This document shows, in pieces, positions 11,886 through 24,734 of a stretch of DNA of 64,000 nucleotides. Under the pieces are notes generated by a model. The model was not told the origin of the DNA, did not search any database, and worked only from the letters and a program-made list of their open reading frames with translations. This DNA comes from Delphinapterus leucas. Lineage: Eukaryota; Chordata; Mammalia; Artiodactyla; Monodontidae. The position numbers and the translations under genes are program-made. How positions within the stretch are numbered: position 1 is the first letter of the stretch; the number at the start of each line of letters is the position of its first letter. The stretch covers positions 70,781,858-70,845,857 of the forward strand of contig NW_022098076.1 in NCBI RefSeq assembly GCF_002288925.2, in the 5' to 3' direction.

Positions 11886-12104
11886 CTTCTCAAGGCTTTT
11901 TTAAAACTATGCTTCTATGTATACATTTATTAAATTATTCATTTGACCCAAAGCTCTAGATATGAGGGAAAATAACAAATAAGGTCAGTGACAATAAAGT
12001 AGTAGAGGGGGATTTCACAGAACATTCTACAAATGTGTTTCTGTTGTCCCACACATGTTTGAACAGATTTTTTTCATAATTATAATTTCATGCATCTGAG
12101 TCAC

Positions 12105-12720
12105 CACCATCCCTCTCCTCAACTATTGCAGTGATCTCCTGGCTCCCCTCCTGCCCCCTTTGGTCCACTCATAGCAGCCAGAATTACCTTTTTTACAGCA
12201 AAACTCCAATTATTTTTCTTTCCTGTTATAATATCCTAAGGTTTTCTATCATTCGTGTCATAAAATCCACACACAAATCAATTTTGTCCTTGCCTACCTC
12301 TACAGTTCTACAGCCAAGCTTCACCTGGTTTGGGGCTTTCATAAGAGCTGTTACGTTAGGTAACACCTCTCTGCATGGAATGTTCTGCTCTTCAAACAGC
12401 TGGCTTCTTCTAGTCATTCAGGTTGCATCTTAAATGTCACCTTTTCCCAGAGCCGTTTACTGACCCCATAATCTCATTATCTAGACCCATTAAACCCCTA
12501 TTACTTCCGTTTTAATTCTTTGCATAGCAATTCTGTTTCCAAAAATGTTTCCTGTTCATGTATTCGTATTTGTTTCTGTATTTTCCGGCTCCCCTCATCA
12601 TATCCTAGACTTTGAGCTTCCTGTGAGCAGACATTTGGCCATTTTTGGTCACTGCTGTAACTCAATGTCTAACAGCATACCTCACACTTTATAGATAGTA
12701 AGTACTTAATTGACAAACAT
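12105..12720 (+). mobile_element. L2 LINE, long 3' fragment
   Basis: Follows the L2 3' order: 'GCAGTGATCTCCTGGCTCCCCTCC', 'GCAGCCAGAATTACCTTTTTTA', 'GGAATGTTCTGCTCTTC', 'TCATTCAGGTTGCATCTTAAATGTCACC', and the end 'CAATGTCTAACAGCATACCTC ... AGTAAGTACTTAATTG'. No reading frame survives. Confidence 0.85.
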
Positions 12721-12752
12721 CCGGTGCTTAGACCAATGAATAAACAGTATTC

Positions 12753-12755
<3 letters not shown>

Positions 12756-12791
<36 letters not shown>
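12756..12791. repeat. (TA)n microsatellite
   Basis: About 18 uninterrupted TA units. Confidence 0.95.
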
Positions 12792-12795
<4 letters not shown>

Positions 12796-15525
12796 ACATC
12801 TGGGTTTAAAATAGAAAGAAAGTAATGAGTTGTATACCAAATATTATGTTAAATAACAAGATGCCAACAGTATTTGTGGTACCAAGTTAACTGATTTTTA
12901 AGAAAACAAAGAATAAAGCATTTCCTAATAAATCTGTAACTTAATTTTAAATGTAGATGTGTGGTTGATTAGAAAGCTTTTGCAGGTCTTCATTACATTA
13001 AAAAAATCAAAAGTAGTAAAATTGTTTATTGCCACTATTCACTGAAACGCAAGGGACTGCATAGGATTGGTACATGGTCTAATCGATTCGGTTCTAAACA
13101 TGTAAGATGCAATGCTCTGATAATAGTATAGTATTGTTTAAGTTTGGATGCTTTTATCTGACTTTTATAATAATCATGAGCAATCAGAGCAATTGTTTAC
13201 ATACTATTTTACATACTACTAGTGATTCAGTTAAGGAAAATGAAGCAAAAGCCAAAGAACAAAACTCAACTATTCTTTCAAGTCCTGAAACCCTTTAATT
13301 GAAAATGGGATTATATAATAATAATAATAAAACTGGTCACCATTTGCTACTACCAATGCACATGAATATTAATTTTGCCAACTGTTGGCAAAGAAAAATG
13401 AATAGAAAAATAAATTAGAAACTAATACAAATGACTTGTCAATTATACCTCAATAAGTATGAAAAAAAGAGGGTATAAGAATGTCAACTTGATTTCACAT
13501 TTATGTTATTAAAGTAGCCCTACTTTTCTGAGTGACCTCATAAAATGTAAATTATATGAATTTGAAATTATGAAGTTAAATTATACTAATGAAATGGATG
13601 TCTGGGGATTTCACTTTACACTTTGGGGAAGAAAAGGTTCCAACAAATGTTTAAACAACTTTTACACTGGTGGTTAGTATTAGACTTTAGTCTTCCTGGA
13701 TGAATTGAACTTTTTAAAGTTTGGGGAATATCTTCTTTAGTTTTTGTCTGTTTGTTTCATCCACATTACATAAGAGTTGAATCCTGTGTAGCTTGTGCCT
13801 ACTTAGTATTTTAATTGTTCTGAAATCTGTTTCCTTGAGAAGAAAAGTCACTTAGATCAACCTAGTTGGATGTCTGCTTATAAAACTTCTATAAGGCCTT
13901 AACTATCCCCACAATAAAGTGTGATCCCTGAGCCTCTGCCCGTTCTGGTCAGATGTGTTAGCTCTATTTGCACCTGTCAGTCTCTTGGAAACGTGCATCA
14001 GATGAATGACATCATTAGAACACATGGCTGGTCAAAACATGCTCAATCCAGAAGTGGTGGCACCCTAATTTACTCCTCTGAAAATAAACTATGAAATCTT
14101 CTCTAAGAGTATTAAAGATACTACCCATCAAGAAACTTAAACAAAATATGATGTAATTTAAAAGAAATATCATGAAAATATTAAGCCCATTATTTGTAAT
14201 CACTGCCATTACATCAGTTATTTACTTGTACTATATTTCTTGAAACCTTTTTCACCTGCAACAATTTTAATAATATTTTTATTCCTTAGACCTAAGCTAG
14301 AAACTTCCACTGCTCTAATTTTTCCTAGGTTTCCAGTGTTAAACAGCCTCTGTAGTAACATGGAGCTTTAGTGGCAGTGAGTTCAAGCTGGACTAGCCTA
14401 TAGAAGCATCCAATCTGGAAGCTGGTCCACATTCCCTAGACTCCTGAAAGCTGACTTTCTTGCTCTGTCCTTGAAGGACTTTACCTGAGTGCTCACCCAG
14501 ACATGTTTGCTCCCTGGTTCCCAATATTGGATGTACACTATAATAATATTTGTATCTTAAACACAAAACAAAATACTGATACACAGGCCATTCCCCCCAG
14601 AGATTCTGATTTAAAACCTTAGGTATCTGTTCCCCCCACATGTTTTGCAAAAATGTTCCCATGAAAGCACAATGTCTTTTCCAGAATCTCAAACGATTGA
14701 TAATAAAACAATGGTTTATTATAAGGGAACACTGCCTCTTGGGATTTTGTTTGTTTCCTCTGTTCCTTCTCTCCACAATTATTGATGATTTTCTCCAGCT
14801 GTTAAAATTAAACTAATGTTACTGTATGTGCAATGTTTCTTTTCTCTGACCACCCACCCCAAATCAATTCTATGTTTATCTTATATAGTCTTGGTCACAC
14901 CCACCCTCTTGATATGATTATTTAAGCTAACTTTAAAAGCAGCTACTCAGTTCCCAGTGTGAGTTCATAACTAACACTTTCCCCAAAACTAACAAAGACA
15001 TCTGTGTCCAAAATATTAAATGTCTAAAAGAAGGGAAAACAGAATATAAAGAATAATTGCCTTTCTTTTGGGGGTGAGAAAGAAGGAGGAGGAAGCAGAA
15101 GAGTTGGAAAGAGGTAAAGAAGATGTAGAGAGAGAGAGATTAAGTCTGATGTGACAGGTACAAGTCTCTTCCCAAAACTCAATTACGGAAGACATATAAC
15201 TTCATTTTTTGCAATAAACTGTAGTTATCAATACATTAACCTAAACTTAAGTTTCATTTTGAGCCCTTATTCTACCAGGAAGAAACACTAAAATCTCAGA
15301 TGGTTAGGCAGTTACCCACATCCCCACTTCACTGGCTTTTTCTTAGAGATTCATCTAATGGAATTTGAAGGAGCTAACAGGAATTTATGGGTGATGGATT
15401 TACTTGCCGTGTTGTAGCAACTGTCCTTCGACCGCCACTAAATGCTTCTACACGTTTTTACATGCCCCTTGTAGGGTGAGATATTGTTCCAGGTTGTGAA
15501 CCATTAGACTAGCTGAAAGGTGGAA
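12792..15525. other. Unassigned intron
   Basis: Includes a short (AAT)n at 13314-13330 and a purine-rich stretch at 15070-15145. The 127-codon minus frame at 14393-14776 has no recognisable domain and looks like chance. No repeat family recognised. Confidence 0.45.
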
Positions 15526-15765
15526 TGGACAAGGAGTTTAGGAAAATATTGCACCAAAAATTGGTTAAAATTCCAAAATACTACCTTGTCTATTTGTATA
15601 TGCATAGAAAAAGAAAAAAAGAAAAAAAATGTTAGCAGTGGCTAATTTTAGATCCAGAGATTACATGATTTTTAAATGATTTTTGTCTTTTTGTTTGCTT
15701 ATGTTTTTAAAATAAACTTGATTTATTTTATAATAAGAAAAAAATTAAAGCGTATTCTAAAAGTT
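15526..15765 (+). mobile_element. L1 LINE 3' end
   Basis: 'TGTATATGCATAGAAAAAG', 'GTTAGCAGTGGCTAATTTTAG' and a run ending 'TTATAATAAGAAAAAAATTAAAG' match the end of L1MA/L1MB-type 3' regions. Confidence 0.65.
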
Positions 15766-16924
15766 AATGAGGTGAAGTAAAACTGACTAAATGATTAACT
15801 GGGCACTCAGGACATTGGTCTCACTCTTTAATAAAAGCACATTGGCAAGCAAAGGCTCATTCTTCTCTGTGTTCTTTTTTCTAACTATATGAAGGTCCCA
15901 CACGTGATGTCCTCTTCAGTTCCATTTCGTTAAAGGAACCTCTGTAACCTTGGAAAAATGATTACAACTCTAGATCACAAGTGGAGAGTTATTAGTGATG
16001 TCCAATGAGAAACAACTCTTTTTTCCTAAAACTGTCTGATTATATCACTGTGTGTACATAATTTTTACATATTTTGTGAAAAATATGTTAAATATTTCAA
16101 TTTTAACATTGTTAGAGAATTCTTCATAGCTGAGTTGTAGAACAAGGACAGAGAGACATTTCACATAAAATTAAAGTCTTATTTATGTATTAGCTATCCC
16201 ATTGATTTCTTTAATACTGCCCTTGCTCAGTACTCAGAAATTAAACTTTAGAGACTTAAAAAAGAAAGACTTTCTGGCCCCTGGAGACTGGAATTATACC
16301 AGTGTTTATAACTTTCTCGTGTTAACAATCAAGTTCATGTTAACAAAAGCAGGTGAGGCAAGGAATTGAAGAGGTAAGAGCCATTCCAATTTTTCTGACC
16401 TATGTGCCTCTTAATAGATCAGGAAGTAACAATTCATGAGGCTAAGAGAAACTATATTGTTTACAGGAAGAGAATTTTAAAATACATTTAAGTATATAGA
16501 AATTTAACTAATATCGATCTGATGTGCTTACTACTGCATCCCTCCATGACTAGCATTGTAAGTTACACATGTTTACTGCATAATCATATAGGTTATATAT
16601 GTTGAATGAAGTTTTCTTTTTAGTGGATATGATTTTTAAGATATTGGTGTACAATAAAATTATTCATTTGAGAAACAAAAGTAAACTCTATTAAGACAAA
16701 TTCTAGTTTACTTAACGTGTTTGTTCAGCTCAGTTTGAGCAACTATGGAGTTAGGTAGGCTTTCTCCTATCTTCTTCCACATGAAAAATCCCACCATACT
16801 TCATTTTGTTCCAGAAAGTAGGCACCATAATTTTAGAACAGATCGTCTCAGAGGAAGGTGCGACCCAACAGGAAACTGTCCAAGAAAGGTCGCATGTAAT
16901 AATAAAATAAAGACATAACACTTT
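15766..16924. other. Unassigned intron
   Basis: Nothing recognised apart from AT-rich low complexity. Confidence 0.45.
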
Positions 16925-17110
16925 GGATTTCACTTATTAAGTACTTATCACTGCACTAAGTACTTTGATATATAGAAAGTCATTGAAACTTCATGAAAAC
17001 CCTATGAGATGGATATTATTACTGTCCTTTGATTATACACGGGAAAGATGAGAGAATAAATGTTCATCAAGTTTGTGGGGAAAAGAACCTAGAAATGGAA
17101 CTCAGAATAT
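16925..17110 (-). mobile_element. MIR SINE
   Basis: Read on the plus strand as 'ATTAAGTACTTATCACTGCACTAAGTACTTTGATATA' and 'AACCCTATGAGATGGATATTATTACTGTCC', the reverse of the MIR core. Confidence 0.8.
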
Positions 17111-17219
17111 CCTAACCAAATCCATGGGCATCTTGCATCTATAACCCAGTGGTGTGAGAGAAGTATATCTCCACAAAAATTTTATATTGGAGAGGATAAC
17201 AGCAAAAAAGTTAAAAGTA

Positions 17220-17465
17220 AAGACAATGAAGCCACTCTGCCTGGGTTTGACTCTTGGCTCTGCCATTAATAAGCTATGAAATCTCAGTCAAGTCACAAAA
17301 CCTTTTCAGTCTCTCCTCTGTAAAATGGGGAAATTGCTAATTCTTACCATGTAGTGTTAGTGCCATGATTATGTGAATTAATATATGTAAAGAGCTTAGA
17401 AGTGTGTTATACATTTAGAAGTCAGTATAGCATTAGAAATATATAAGTATTTGCTCTTATTATCA
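17220..17465 (+). mobile_element. MIR SINE, near full length
   Basis: 'CTGCCTGGGTTTGACTCTTGGCTCTGCCATTAATAAGC', 'CCTCTGTAAAATGGGGAAAT' and 'ATATATGTAAAGAGCTTAGAA' are in MIR order. Confidence 0.88.
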
Positions 17466-17963
17466 TGCCATTTGATTACTTGTATGTAAGAAATGAGTGG
17501 CTATTAGTGATCACTGGAGAAATAATAGATACTTTAATTATCTGATACATCAGAAAAAAAATGTAGTATATGTATTTCCAGAGAAAGAAACTATGTAAGT
17601 TATTGCACTGTTACATAATAGTGAGAAAACTTGGTCCAATTACAAATTAGTATTTTAAAAATAAGACACCTTAGTCCATAAATAAAACTCTCTATAATAG
17701 TGAGATTATAGTCATATATATCACAAAGACTAATCATTAAATTTAAGTGGTTATGAAAGAATGCATGGTATGTAGTTTACTTTCATTAAACAAGTCATAA
17801 AACAGGGCTTAAAGGTATATATGAAATTCTCCAGCACAATTTCTAAGATTCTGAAAAGCATCTTGTTTCTTTTGCATGTAAACATCACTACCTTTGCCCA
17901 GGAGCACTCCCAACACCTCACTGAATATGTTGCCTTGATTGCTGCATTATAAGAATTGGTCTG
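17466..17963. other. Unassigned intron
   Basis: Nothing recognised. It ends in the left target-site copy of the adjacent SINE. Confidence 0.45.
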
Positions 17964-18322
17964 GGGCTTCCCTGGTGGTGCAGTGGTTGAGAATCCACCT
18001 GCCAATGCAGGGCACACGGGTTCGATCCCAGGTCCGGGAAGATCCCACGTGCCACGGAGCAACTAAGCCCGTGCGCCACAACTATTGAGCCTGTGCTCTA
18101 GAGCCCATGAGCCACAACTACTGAGCCCACGTGCCACAACTACTGAAGCCCATGTGCCTAGAGCCCATGCTCCACAACGAGAGAAGCCACTGCAATGAGA
18201 AGCCCGCACACGGCAATGAAGAGTAGCCCCTGCTCGCCGCAACTAGAGAAAGCCCACGTGCACCAATGAAGGCCCAACACAGCCAAAAATAAATAAATAA
18301 AAATAAATAAATTTATAAAAAA
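17964..18322 (+). mobile_element. Full-length CHR-type SINE with target-site duplication
   Basis: Begins 'GGCTTCCCTGGTGGTGCAGTGG', carries box-B-like GGTTCGATCCC, then the long body with repeated 'CCACAACTACTGA' and 'AGAGCCC' units and an (AAAT)n tail. A 13-bp duplication, AAGAATTGGTCTG, flanks it exactly (17951-17963 and 18323-18335). Confidence 0.96.
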
Positions 18323-18335
18323 AAGAATTGGTCTG

Positions 18336-19969
18336 AGAAAAAACAATTGTGTGGCATTTCCTGAGTTCTAATTTGAGCTATTTTTTTAAGATACTGAAAG
18401 CAATTGGCATTTGGCTTTGTGTTACCCTATGCCCCAGAGACATGCAGTTATCAAAACAACTCTAGTGTGTTACTCCCCTACTTATTAAATTGATTTTATT
18501 AAATTTGTTCCTGGATGATTTGTTATATGCCAAGCTTTCTCTTGGGATCCATTTCTAAAGAATTCATAATGGAGGTGATAACTTTTGATGGGTACATTTC
18601 AGAAAGTTCTTAGATTCTAATAAAATCCCCAAAGTTTGCATAAAACCCTAGAGAAAATATCCAAGTTGTATAAATGTTTTGGAATTAAGGCTAGAAAGAT
18701 ATAAAAAGTAACAGAGTATTAATTGTTTTGTGATACAAATCAAAGAAAGGAGAAAAAGGCTTGTGACTCAATTATTAATGCAGTTTTAATTTGAATCAAT
18801 GAGTTAGAATGCAGAGAACTTATGACTAAATTTCTCAAAAGGAAGTAAGGTTGATATACAATGGGTAGAATTTCATGAGAACGCAGAGCTATTTTCTACG
18901 TGTCTTAATATTTTGACAAAATTGGAAATACACAAGGAGAAAGAAAAAAGATGACTCCAGCTGCAAATGATGTTGTAATTTTGAAAAAAAAAATTTAGAA
19001 AAGGAAAATGAGGATTGTGCTTCAGAGAGAGAACTTTAGGTTTAGGCATGAATTGACAAAAGGAGGTTTAAGAGGTCAGTTAACAAATTAGTATAGAGGA
19101 GGCAAAGTCTGAGACAATAGTGATAGGAAAATCCTAGATTTTAAAACTTTAGTAAAGTGGTAACAGTGTAACGTTTATGCAAGTCAAGTTATAAGCTTAA
19201 GTTGAGATAGGAAACAAACATACAAGAAAAACAACCAAAAAAAGAAAAAAAAAGAGGAAAAGAAAAGAAAGAAAAGAAAATGCCATAGTAACTATAGGAC
19301 AGCCTCAGAGAATTTGGTGAAAATGTTAAATATTTTGTATGTTATTTATTAGGAAGCATGTGTTGTTATCTCAGTGATGAAAACAAAGCTTAAAGGACTA
19401 TTTTGTTCTTCAAAGTAAAGCAAAACTGGTGAATTACTCTAGGTTTCTGATTTCTTAAAGTTTATTTGTATGAGCAAGCCATTGAAACTTACATAGTACA
19501 CATTTCATTTGTTTCTAAAATACAGTGACCTTTTCACATTAAACATTTTATTACTGCTTAGTTGCCTGCTCATAATTTCAGCATTACTTAAAATAAATCT
19601 CTGGCTTGAATAATCTGCTTTGCCCTTGGAAAACTAGGGCAACTAATAGGCCACAGAATGATGAGAAAATGTGGGATGAAGATGCTTAGATAAATTGGAG
19701 AGTCAAGCAGTGGGCATTTGCAGGATTCTATTTAACTGGAATCTTGAATACTTTGCTACTCAAAATAATCTATCATTTTGCCAACTTCTCTCCTACATTG
19801 ATCCTATTCCCAATTCTCCATTAATATTACATCTAATATCTACTTGCTCCTCTGTCTATTAAGTTAATGATTAAGGGAAAAATATAAGCCAATATACAAG
19901 ACGTTATTATGGTTGAGTTTTGGGCAACTGCATCCCATTTAGACACAGCTTGATGAAGTAATTTTAAAA
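18336..19969. other. Unassigned intron
   Basis: A purine-only run of AAAGAAAAG units lies at about 19236-19282. Otherwise unrecognised. Confidence 0.45.
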
Positions 19970-20235
19970 GTTTATTTAGCGCCTACTGTTAAGGCATGTG
20001 CTGAGCACTGGAAATACAGGGGTGAAAGACAAATGTTCCCACAAGAAAATCACAGTTTAGAGACCGGAGTTGGGGTATAAAGACAAGGAGAAGGATCAAC
20101 AGTCATAATTTGATTACTGTATTAATAGAAGACACAGAATGCCGCACAACGGAAAGAGGAAAAGGATGTTACTTGAATTTAAGAAGGCGTGCACTATCTC
20201 TATGAGGAGGTGACCCTTGAGCTGAATCACTGACT
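19970..20235 (+). mobile_element. Ancient interspersed repeat, same unnamed family as 7395
   Basis: 'TTTATTTAGCGCCTACTG ... GAGCACTGGAAATACAGGGGTGAAAGACAAATG ... TATGAGGAGGTGACCCTTGAGCTGAATC' is the longest copy of this family here. Confidence 0.55.
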
Positions 20236-21270
20236 TCAGGTCTGTTGCAATGACTCTGCTTCCTGTTTGAAAAGAAAGATTTTGCATACGGACGATTTAT
20301 AGGGGGAAAGGCAGTGAGGCCAGATCTGAGAGAAAATCTGCCTTTTGTCTTCTAGTTTCTTTAAGAAACACCAATGGGAAGTTCAATGTTTATGTAGGGT
20401 TGGTCAATGTGTTGGATGATAAAAGTATGCAGTTCAGGCTTAGACTCTGGCAGTTCAGTCTTAGGCATGAAAGGAAACCTCCACTTTGATGAGAGTGGAT
20501 TGTCTAACAGGTAATTGGAAGTGGGACATTGGTTTTTAAAGAACTGTCAGTGCTTTGAAAAAATAAAACTTTATTTTCCCTTCCATACTCTTAGGAATAT
20601 TGTAAAATGTTTTATAATGTGATGTGCAGATACATTTAGAAGATGTTCAAAAAAATAGGCTGAATGTTAGTATTTATATAAGAAAATTTGTCTTTGTGTT
20701 TAAATAAAGCACAGTCTTATAAGATTGGTACTCTACAAATGGTTCAAATTAATGACTCTTAGGTTTATCCATAAATGATACATGAAATAGCAGAAAAACT
20801 GGGGGTGGGATGAGAAACCCTTTTCTACTAGGTACTATGCTACCCATTTAACTGCCTGCACATACTTAGAAGCATTCGGCTATGTATGTGAAGGGGTTAC
20901 TGCTCAAAGAAATTCTGAATCATGAAATTCCTCTTGAGGAATTCTTATATTCTTATATTATATAAGAATATAATGTATACTTTAAATAGTGTCACGTGTT
21001 CTCTAGTTACAAGAAAATTTATAAGAATAAAAGTATCTATCAAGACCTTCTCTTAAGCAGTAAAGTAAACCATCCTCTGTTTATGATAGCCACAGTGCAT
21101 TGTGATCAATGTGTCTTTTGAACTACAACAGTCCATGCATGCCTAGCTATAGCTTTACTTTGATGGCCTTGGTAACAAGACACAATTAATGACACATCTC
21201 TAATCCACATGTAACAGGCACAGATAGAAATGATCATTTCTCTTGAGGTATAAAAACACATTGGCCTTGC
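20236..21270. other. Unassigned intron with a short palindrome
   Basis: Holds a 14-bp-arm palindrome at 20945-20973. Otherwise nothing recognised. Confidence 0.45.
20945..20973. repeat. Perfect palindrome, 14-bp arms
   Basis: TTATATTCTTATAT, one central T, then ATATAAGAATATAA. All 14 arm positions pair. Confidence 0.9.
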
Positions 21271-21577
21271 GACTACCCTGGTGGCACAGTGGTTAAGAAT
21301 CTGCCTGCCAATGCAGGGGACACGGGATCCATTGCTGGTCCGGGAAGATCCCACATGCTGTGGAGCAACTAAGCCCGTGCGCCACAACTACCGAGCCTGT
21401 GCTCTAGAGCCCACGAGCCACAACCACTGAGCCCGTATGCTGCAACTACTGAAGCCCTCACACCTAGAGCCTGTGTTCCGCAACAAGAGAAGCCACCACT
21501 CACCACAACTAGAGAAAGCCCACGTGCAGTAACAAAGACCCAACGCAGCCAAAAATAAAATTAAATTAAAAAAAAAA
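21271..21577 (+). mobile_element. CHR-type SINE, full length, diverged
   Basis: 'GACTACCCTGGTGGCACAGTGGTTAAGAATCTGCCTGCC', the long body, and '..CAACGCAGCCAAAAATAAA' with an A tail. The usual box B is altered (CGGGATCCATTGC instead of GGTTCGATCCC), so it is probably older than the copy at 17964. Confidence 0.93.
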
Positions 21578-21803
21578 TCTAAGTTCAACACAAAGCAGTA
21601 TTATTAAAAAAAAAACAAACACAAATTGGCTTTGCTTTCTTACTAGCGTTACCTCATCTGAAAGCTTTAACTTGGCTATATGACAATGCCAATTTATAGT
21701 TCTACTGGTTCATTTCAGAAGTCAGCTCTATTTAGCTTTATTTAGGGATTTCTTTTTCTCCCAAGATGACTTTATCTAATTACATTCTTTAAATCCCCTC
21801 CTC

Positions 21804-21804
21804 C

Positions 21805-21835
<31 letters not shown>
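21804..21835. repeat. (ATTT)n microsatellite
   Basis: About eight tetranucleotide units. Confidence 0.92.
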
Positions 21836-22608
21836 TTCTCATAGCTATAGGGGCTAGTGAGGATTAGAAGGGCTATCTACAGTTATTGAGATATCTGAAG
21901 CCTGCTAATTCTATTTTAAAGATAACATTGACTACACAGATAACCACCTCTATCAAATTTATGCATGCAGGCGAGAAGTTGAATGCTGGATATGCTATAG
22001 CTTTAAAACAGCTGTTCAGTTGAGATTGGATGATTATTTCCATATTAAAGTGAACTGCTGGCAAGGGATTGTACATCAATAGTCTTACAGTCATTACTAA
22101 GTATTAAGTGTTAGAATATTGTTGTTGGTGGTGTTTTCTTTTGCTTTTTTTTCTCTCTCTTTTTTTTTTTTCTTGAGCCCCAGGATAAAAAGAAAGCCTG
22201 CAATAGATCAATTGGCAGGATGGCTGTTTTCAGCTAATGGTTTGTTATATCAATGGACCTTATCTTGACCTCAATTATAGATATCAGTATTTACTGCAAA
22301 AGAAAACAGCATCTAAAAGTGGAGGGTAAGGTAAGAGTGGGTGAGGGGAAAGAGAGCTAAAAAGTTTTACATCCCTAGTACTGAGCCCAAGATGTCACTA
22401 TAATTTTTGAAGCCAAATTATTCTCCCTTATCACTGTATCTGACATGGGAAAATATTATTTGTCATTGGTGTTATAAACTGGTGGGATGATTCAGCCTTA
22501 ATTCTGTCATTCTCACTGATAGTTTACATTCTTACAGGTGTGCTTGTATAAATGTTTATAGGAGTGCTCTTTTTACACAATTAGAATAAATCAATTTTAC
22601 AAACCACA
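21836..22608. other. Repeat-poor intron, possible conserved element
   Basis: The stretch at about 22185-22335, and less so 21890-22080, has no repeat signature and moderate base composition (GATCAATTGGCAGGATGGC, CAGCTAATGG). A pyrimidine run lies at 22138-22172. I cannot assign a function. Confidence 0.35.
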
Positions 22609-22765
22609 AATGCCCACTATGCGCTATGCATGATGCTTAGGCACACGATACACAAATAGATAAGTCACATATCACCATCCTGAACCTCAAGGGAATGGCC
22701 AAGTAAATACACAATTGCAATATGGTATGATAAATGAAACAAAAGAAGGGGATACTGGGACCAGT
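22609..22765 (+). mobile_element. Ancient interspersed repeat, unnamed family
   Basis: 'CCCACTATGCGCTATGCATGATGCTTAGGCACACGATACAC' with a following CCTGAACCTCAAGGG block resembles the copy at 19970. Confidence 0.45.
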
Positions 22766-23249
22766 GGGAAGGAAAGGAGGAAGCAATCATTCTGCTTGAG
22801 TTGGTGTGGGGACAGTTTTTCCGGAAAAAAAAAAAAAAAGTCCTGATAAATGCAAAGAACCTTTTAAGAATTTAAATAACTAGGTCCTGAGTCCTTTAGC
22901 ATCATTAAAGCAAAATTCTGGAGGGCTGCTCTTCTCCTGAGATTTATGGTTTTGTTTATTCTGCTTATTGCAAGCTACAGGTAAGTAGATAAATTTGCAT
23001 TGCTAATCATCTTATTTCAAAACCTGCTGACATTTTAGTGTTGTTGTGTATGAGATGTATGAGTTAGTCAGATTTTAATGACTATTTGTTTATCTAGATT
23101 TGGGTAGAGCCAAGGGACCAGGCTTGCTTGGTGAGTCTGTAGAGGAAATCAGCATTTTTCCACATACGAAACTTAAATATGGAGAGCTAACTGATAAGCT
23201 CGCACTAATGGCATTAATAAACAGATATGCAATGCACAAAATACTTTTT

Positions 23250-23312
23250 TTAAAAGTACATCCCAGTGTGTGACACATAGTAGGCACTCAAAATACAATT
23301 ACTGAATGAAAC
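23250..23312 (+). mobile_element. L2 LINE 3' terminus
   Basis: 'CCCAGTGTGTGACACATAGTAGGCACTCAAAATACAATTACTGAATGAA' is the L2 end. Confidence 0.75.
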
Positions 23313-24544
23313 AATTTAAGAATAAACTTACATGTTACTCTGAAATGTATTATGCTTTTGGATAAAGATAAAAACATAATTTTATATTCAAATTACTTTT
23401 AAGATAGAAAAGACAAAACGTTCTTTACTATAATGTTGAGTAACAACTTTATAGTAAAGCTGTCTCTGTCAATCTTCCACTCTTTTCTTTTTGGGTCAAA
23501 GATTTCCAAGTTTCTTGAGGGACAAAGTATTAGGCTGTATGAAACGATCAATGAAATATGCATACCACAACAAATAACCAATCTATAACTAGGGAAACAA
23601 TATTGTAATGATCCCAAAGCTATAAGAATTTAAATTAAAAAATAAAATGTTAAAAATACTCCTACCACCTGGAACTGAAAATAATATACGGCAAATGAAG
23701 GTTAGTTAAATCAGAAATTCTTCATAACAGACCCCTAAACACTGATCACTGCCCATGTATCTCTATTTATTTTATTCCCTTATAAATCACTCTTAGATAG
23801 TTTTTCATAAATACGTTTGCAACAATCATAAAAAGATTGTAAAGTGCTTCCTCTCCTCCCAGAAGCTTATCCAGTGACCTTGCATGCTTTACTCCACCAC
23901 GACTTCCATGGTTTCCATCTCCATCCTTTTACTTGGGGGCTAGATTTACCTTTTCTCAGTCACAAGTTTCTCTGTTTTCTCACAATATTATTTCCACTGT
24001 AGTTTTTCCAGGTTATGATAATTTCCTTCTCAAATTAATGACATATATAGAACTGTGCACTCTGAACTTGCCCTTATTTCTTGCCTTCTTAGAGAAAACA
24101 GAGTAGATTTTGAAAACAGAAAAAGATCTGGTTAGATCAATTAATGTTACGAATTCTGTCTTCCTCTAAAAATGTATCTTTGCTCTTTACCACTGGTCAT
24201 TTTCTTAATTTTTTATTTTGTCTATCTCTGCTTTACTTTTTGATAATTCATTTTTCTATTGATTTTTCAGTTTCTTATTTGTGCTGATTAAAAATCCAAT
24301 CAATTTGCTTCTAAAATTAAATCATTTTGGATTTCAATAAATTAAACTAACTTTTTGCCATTTTATCTCTTTTATCTCTTTGACTGTTAGGTGTTGATAG
24401 CTTAAAAACAACATTGGTGTTAATTTTAATTTTATGGTCATTTTCATCTTCAGGAATCGTTTGGTCTATAACAAAAAAGATTCTTTTTCAAAGGGAGAAT
24501 TTGTCCTCTTTTTTCTCTTATGTTATATATGTTCATTCTAAAAT
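23313..24544. other. Unassigned AT-rich intron
   Basis: The part at 24180-24500 has T-rich text reminiscent of antisense LINE-1, but no firm block is seen. Confidence 0.4.
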
Positions 24545-24630
24545 ATCATGTGCTTCTCTAGACAATTAACACTTACTAAGCATGTGCAGAGGGCATACTA
24601 TTAGGCATTATACAAACATGATTTAAACAT
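24545..24630 (-). mobile_element. MIR fragment
   Basis: 'AACACTTACTAAGCATGTGC ... TTAGGCATTATACAAACATGATTTAAACATCATAA' is the reverse of a MIR 3' half. Confidence 0.55.
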
Positions 24631-24734
24631 CATAAGTAATAATACAAAAACCAATTTGATATAATATCTCACTTTGAAAGCTCTACTGGTATCCCAAATA
24701 TAACAATTCCTAAACTGAACTATCGCTGCCATCA

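Noticed and set aside
14393..14776. 127-codon minus-strand open frame
   Set aside because: No domain, no splice context, no similarity I recognise. Length is within chance for 64 kb of six frames.
17964..18322. tRNA gene candidates in SINE heads
   Set aside because: Box-A/B-like motifs are present, but the cloverleaf is broken and the sequence continues into SINE body and tail. The same applies to the other CHR copies.
21271..21577. Regularly spaced CCACAACTACTGA-like units resembling a CRISPR array
   Set aside because: Spacing is irregular, the units are part of the CHR SINE body found in several copies, and this is a mammalian nuclear genome.
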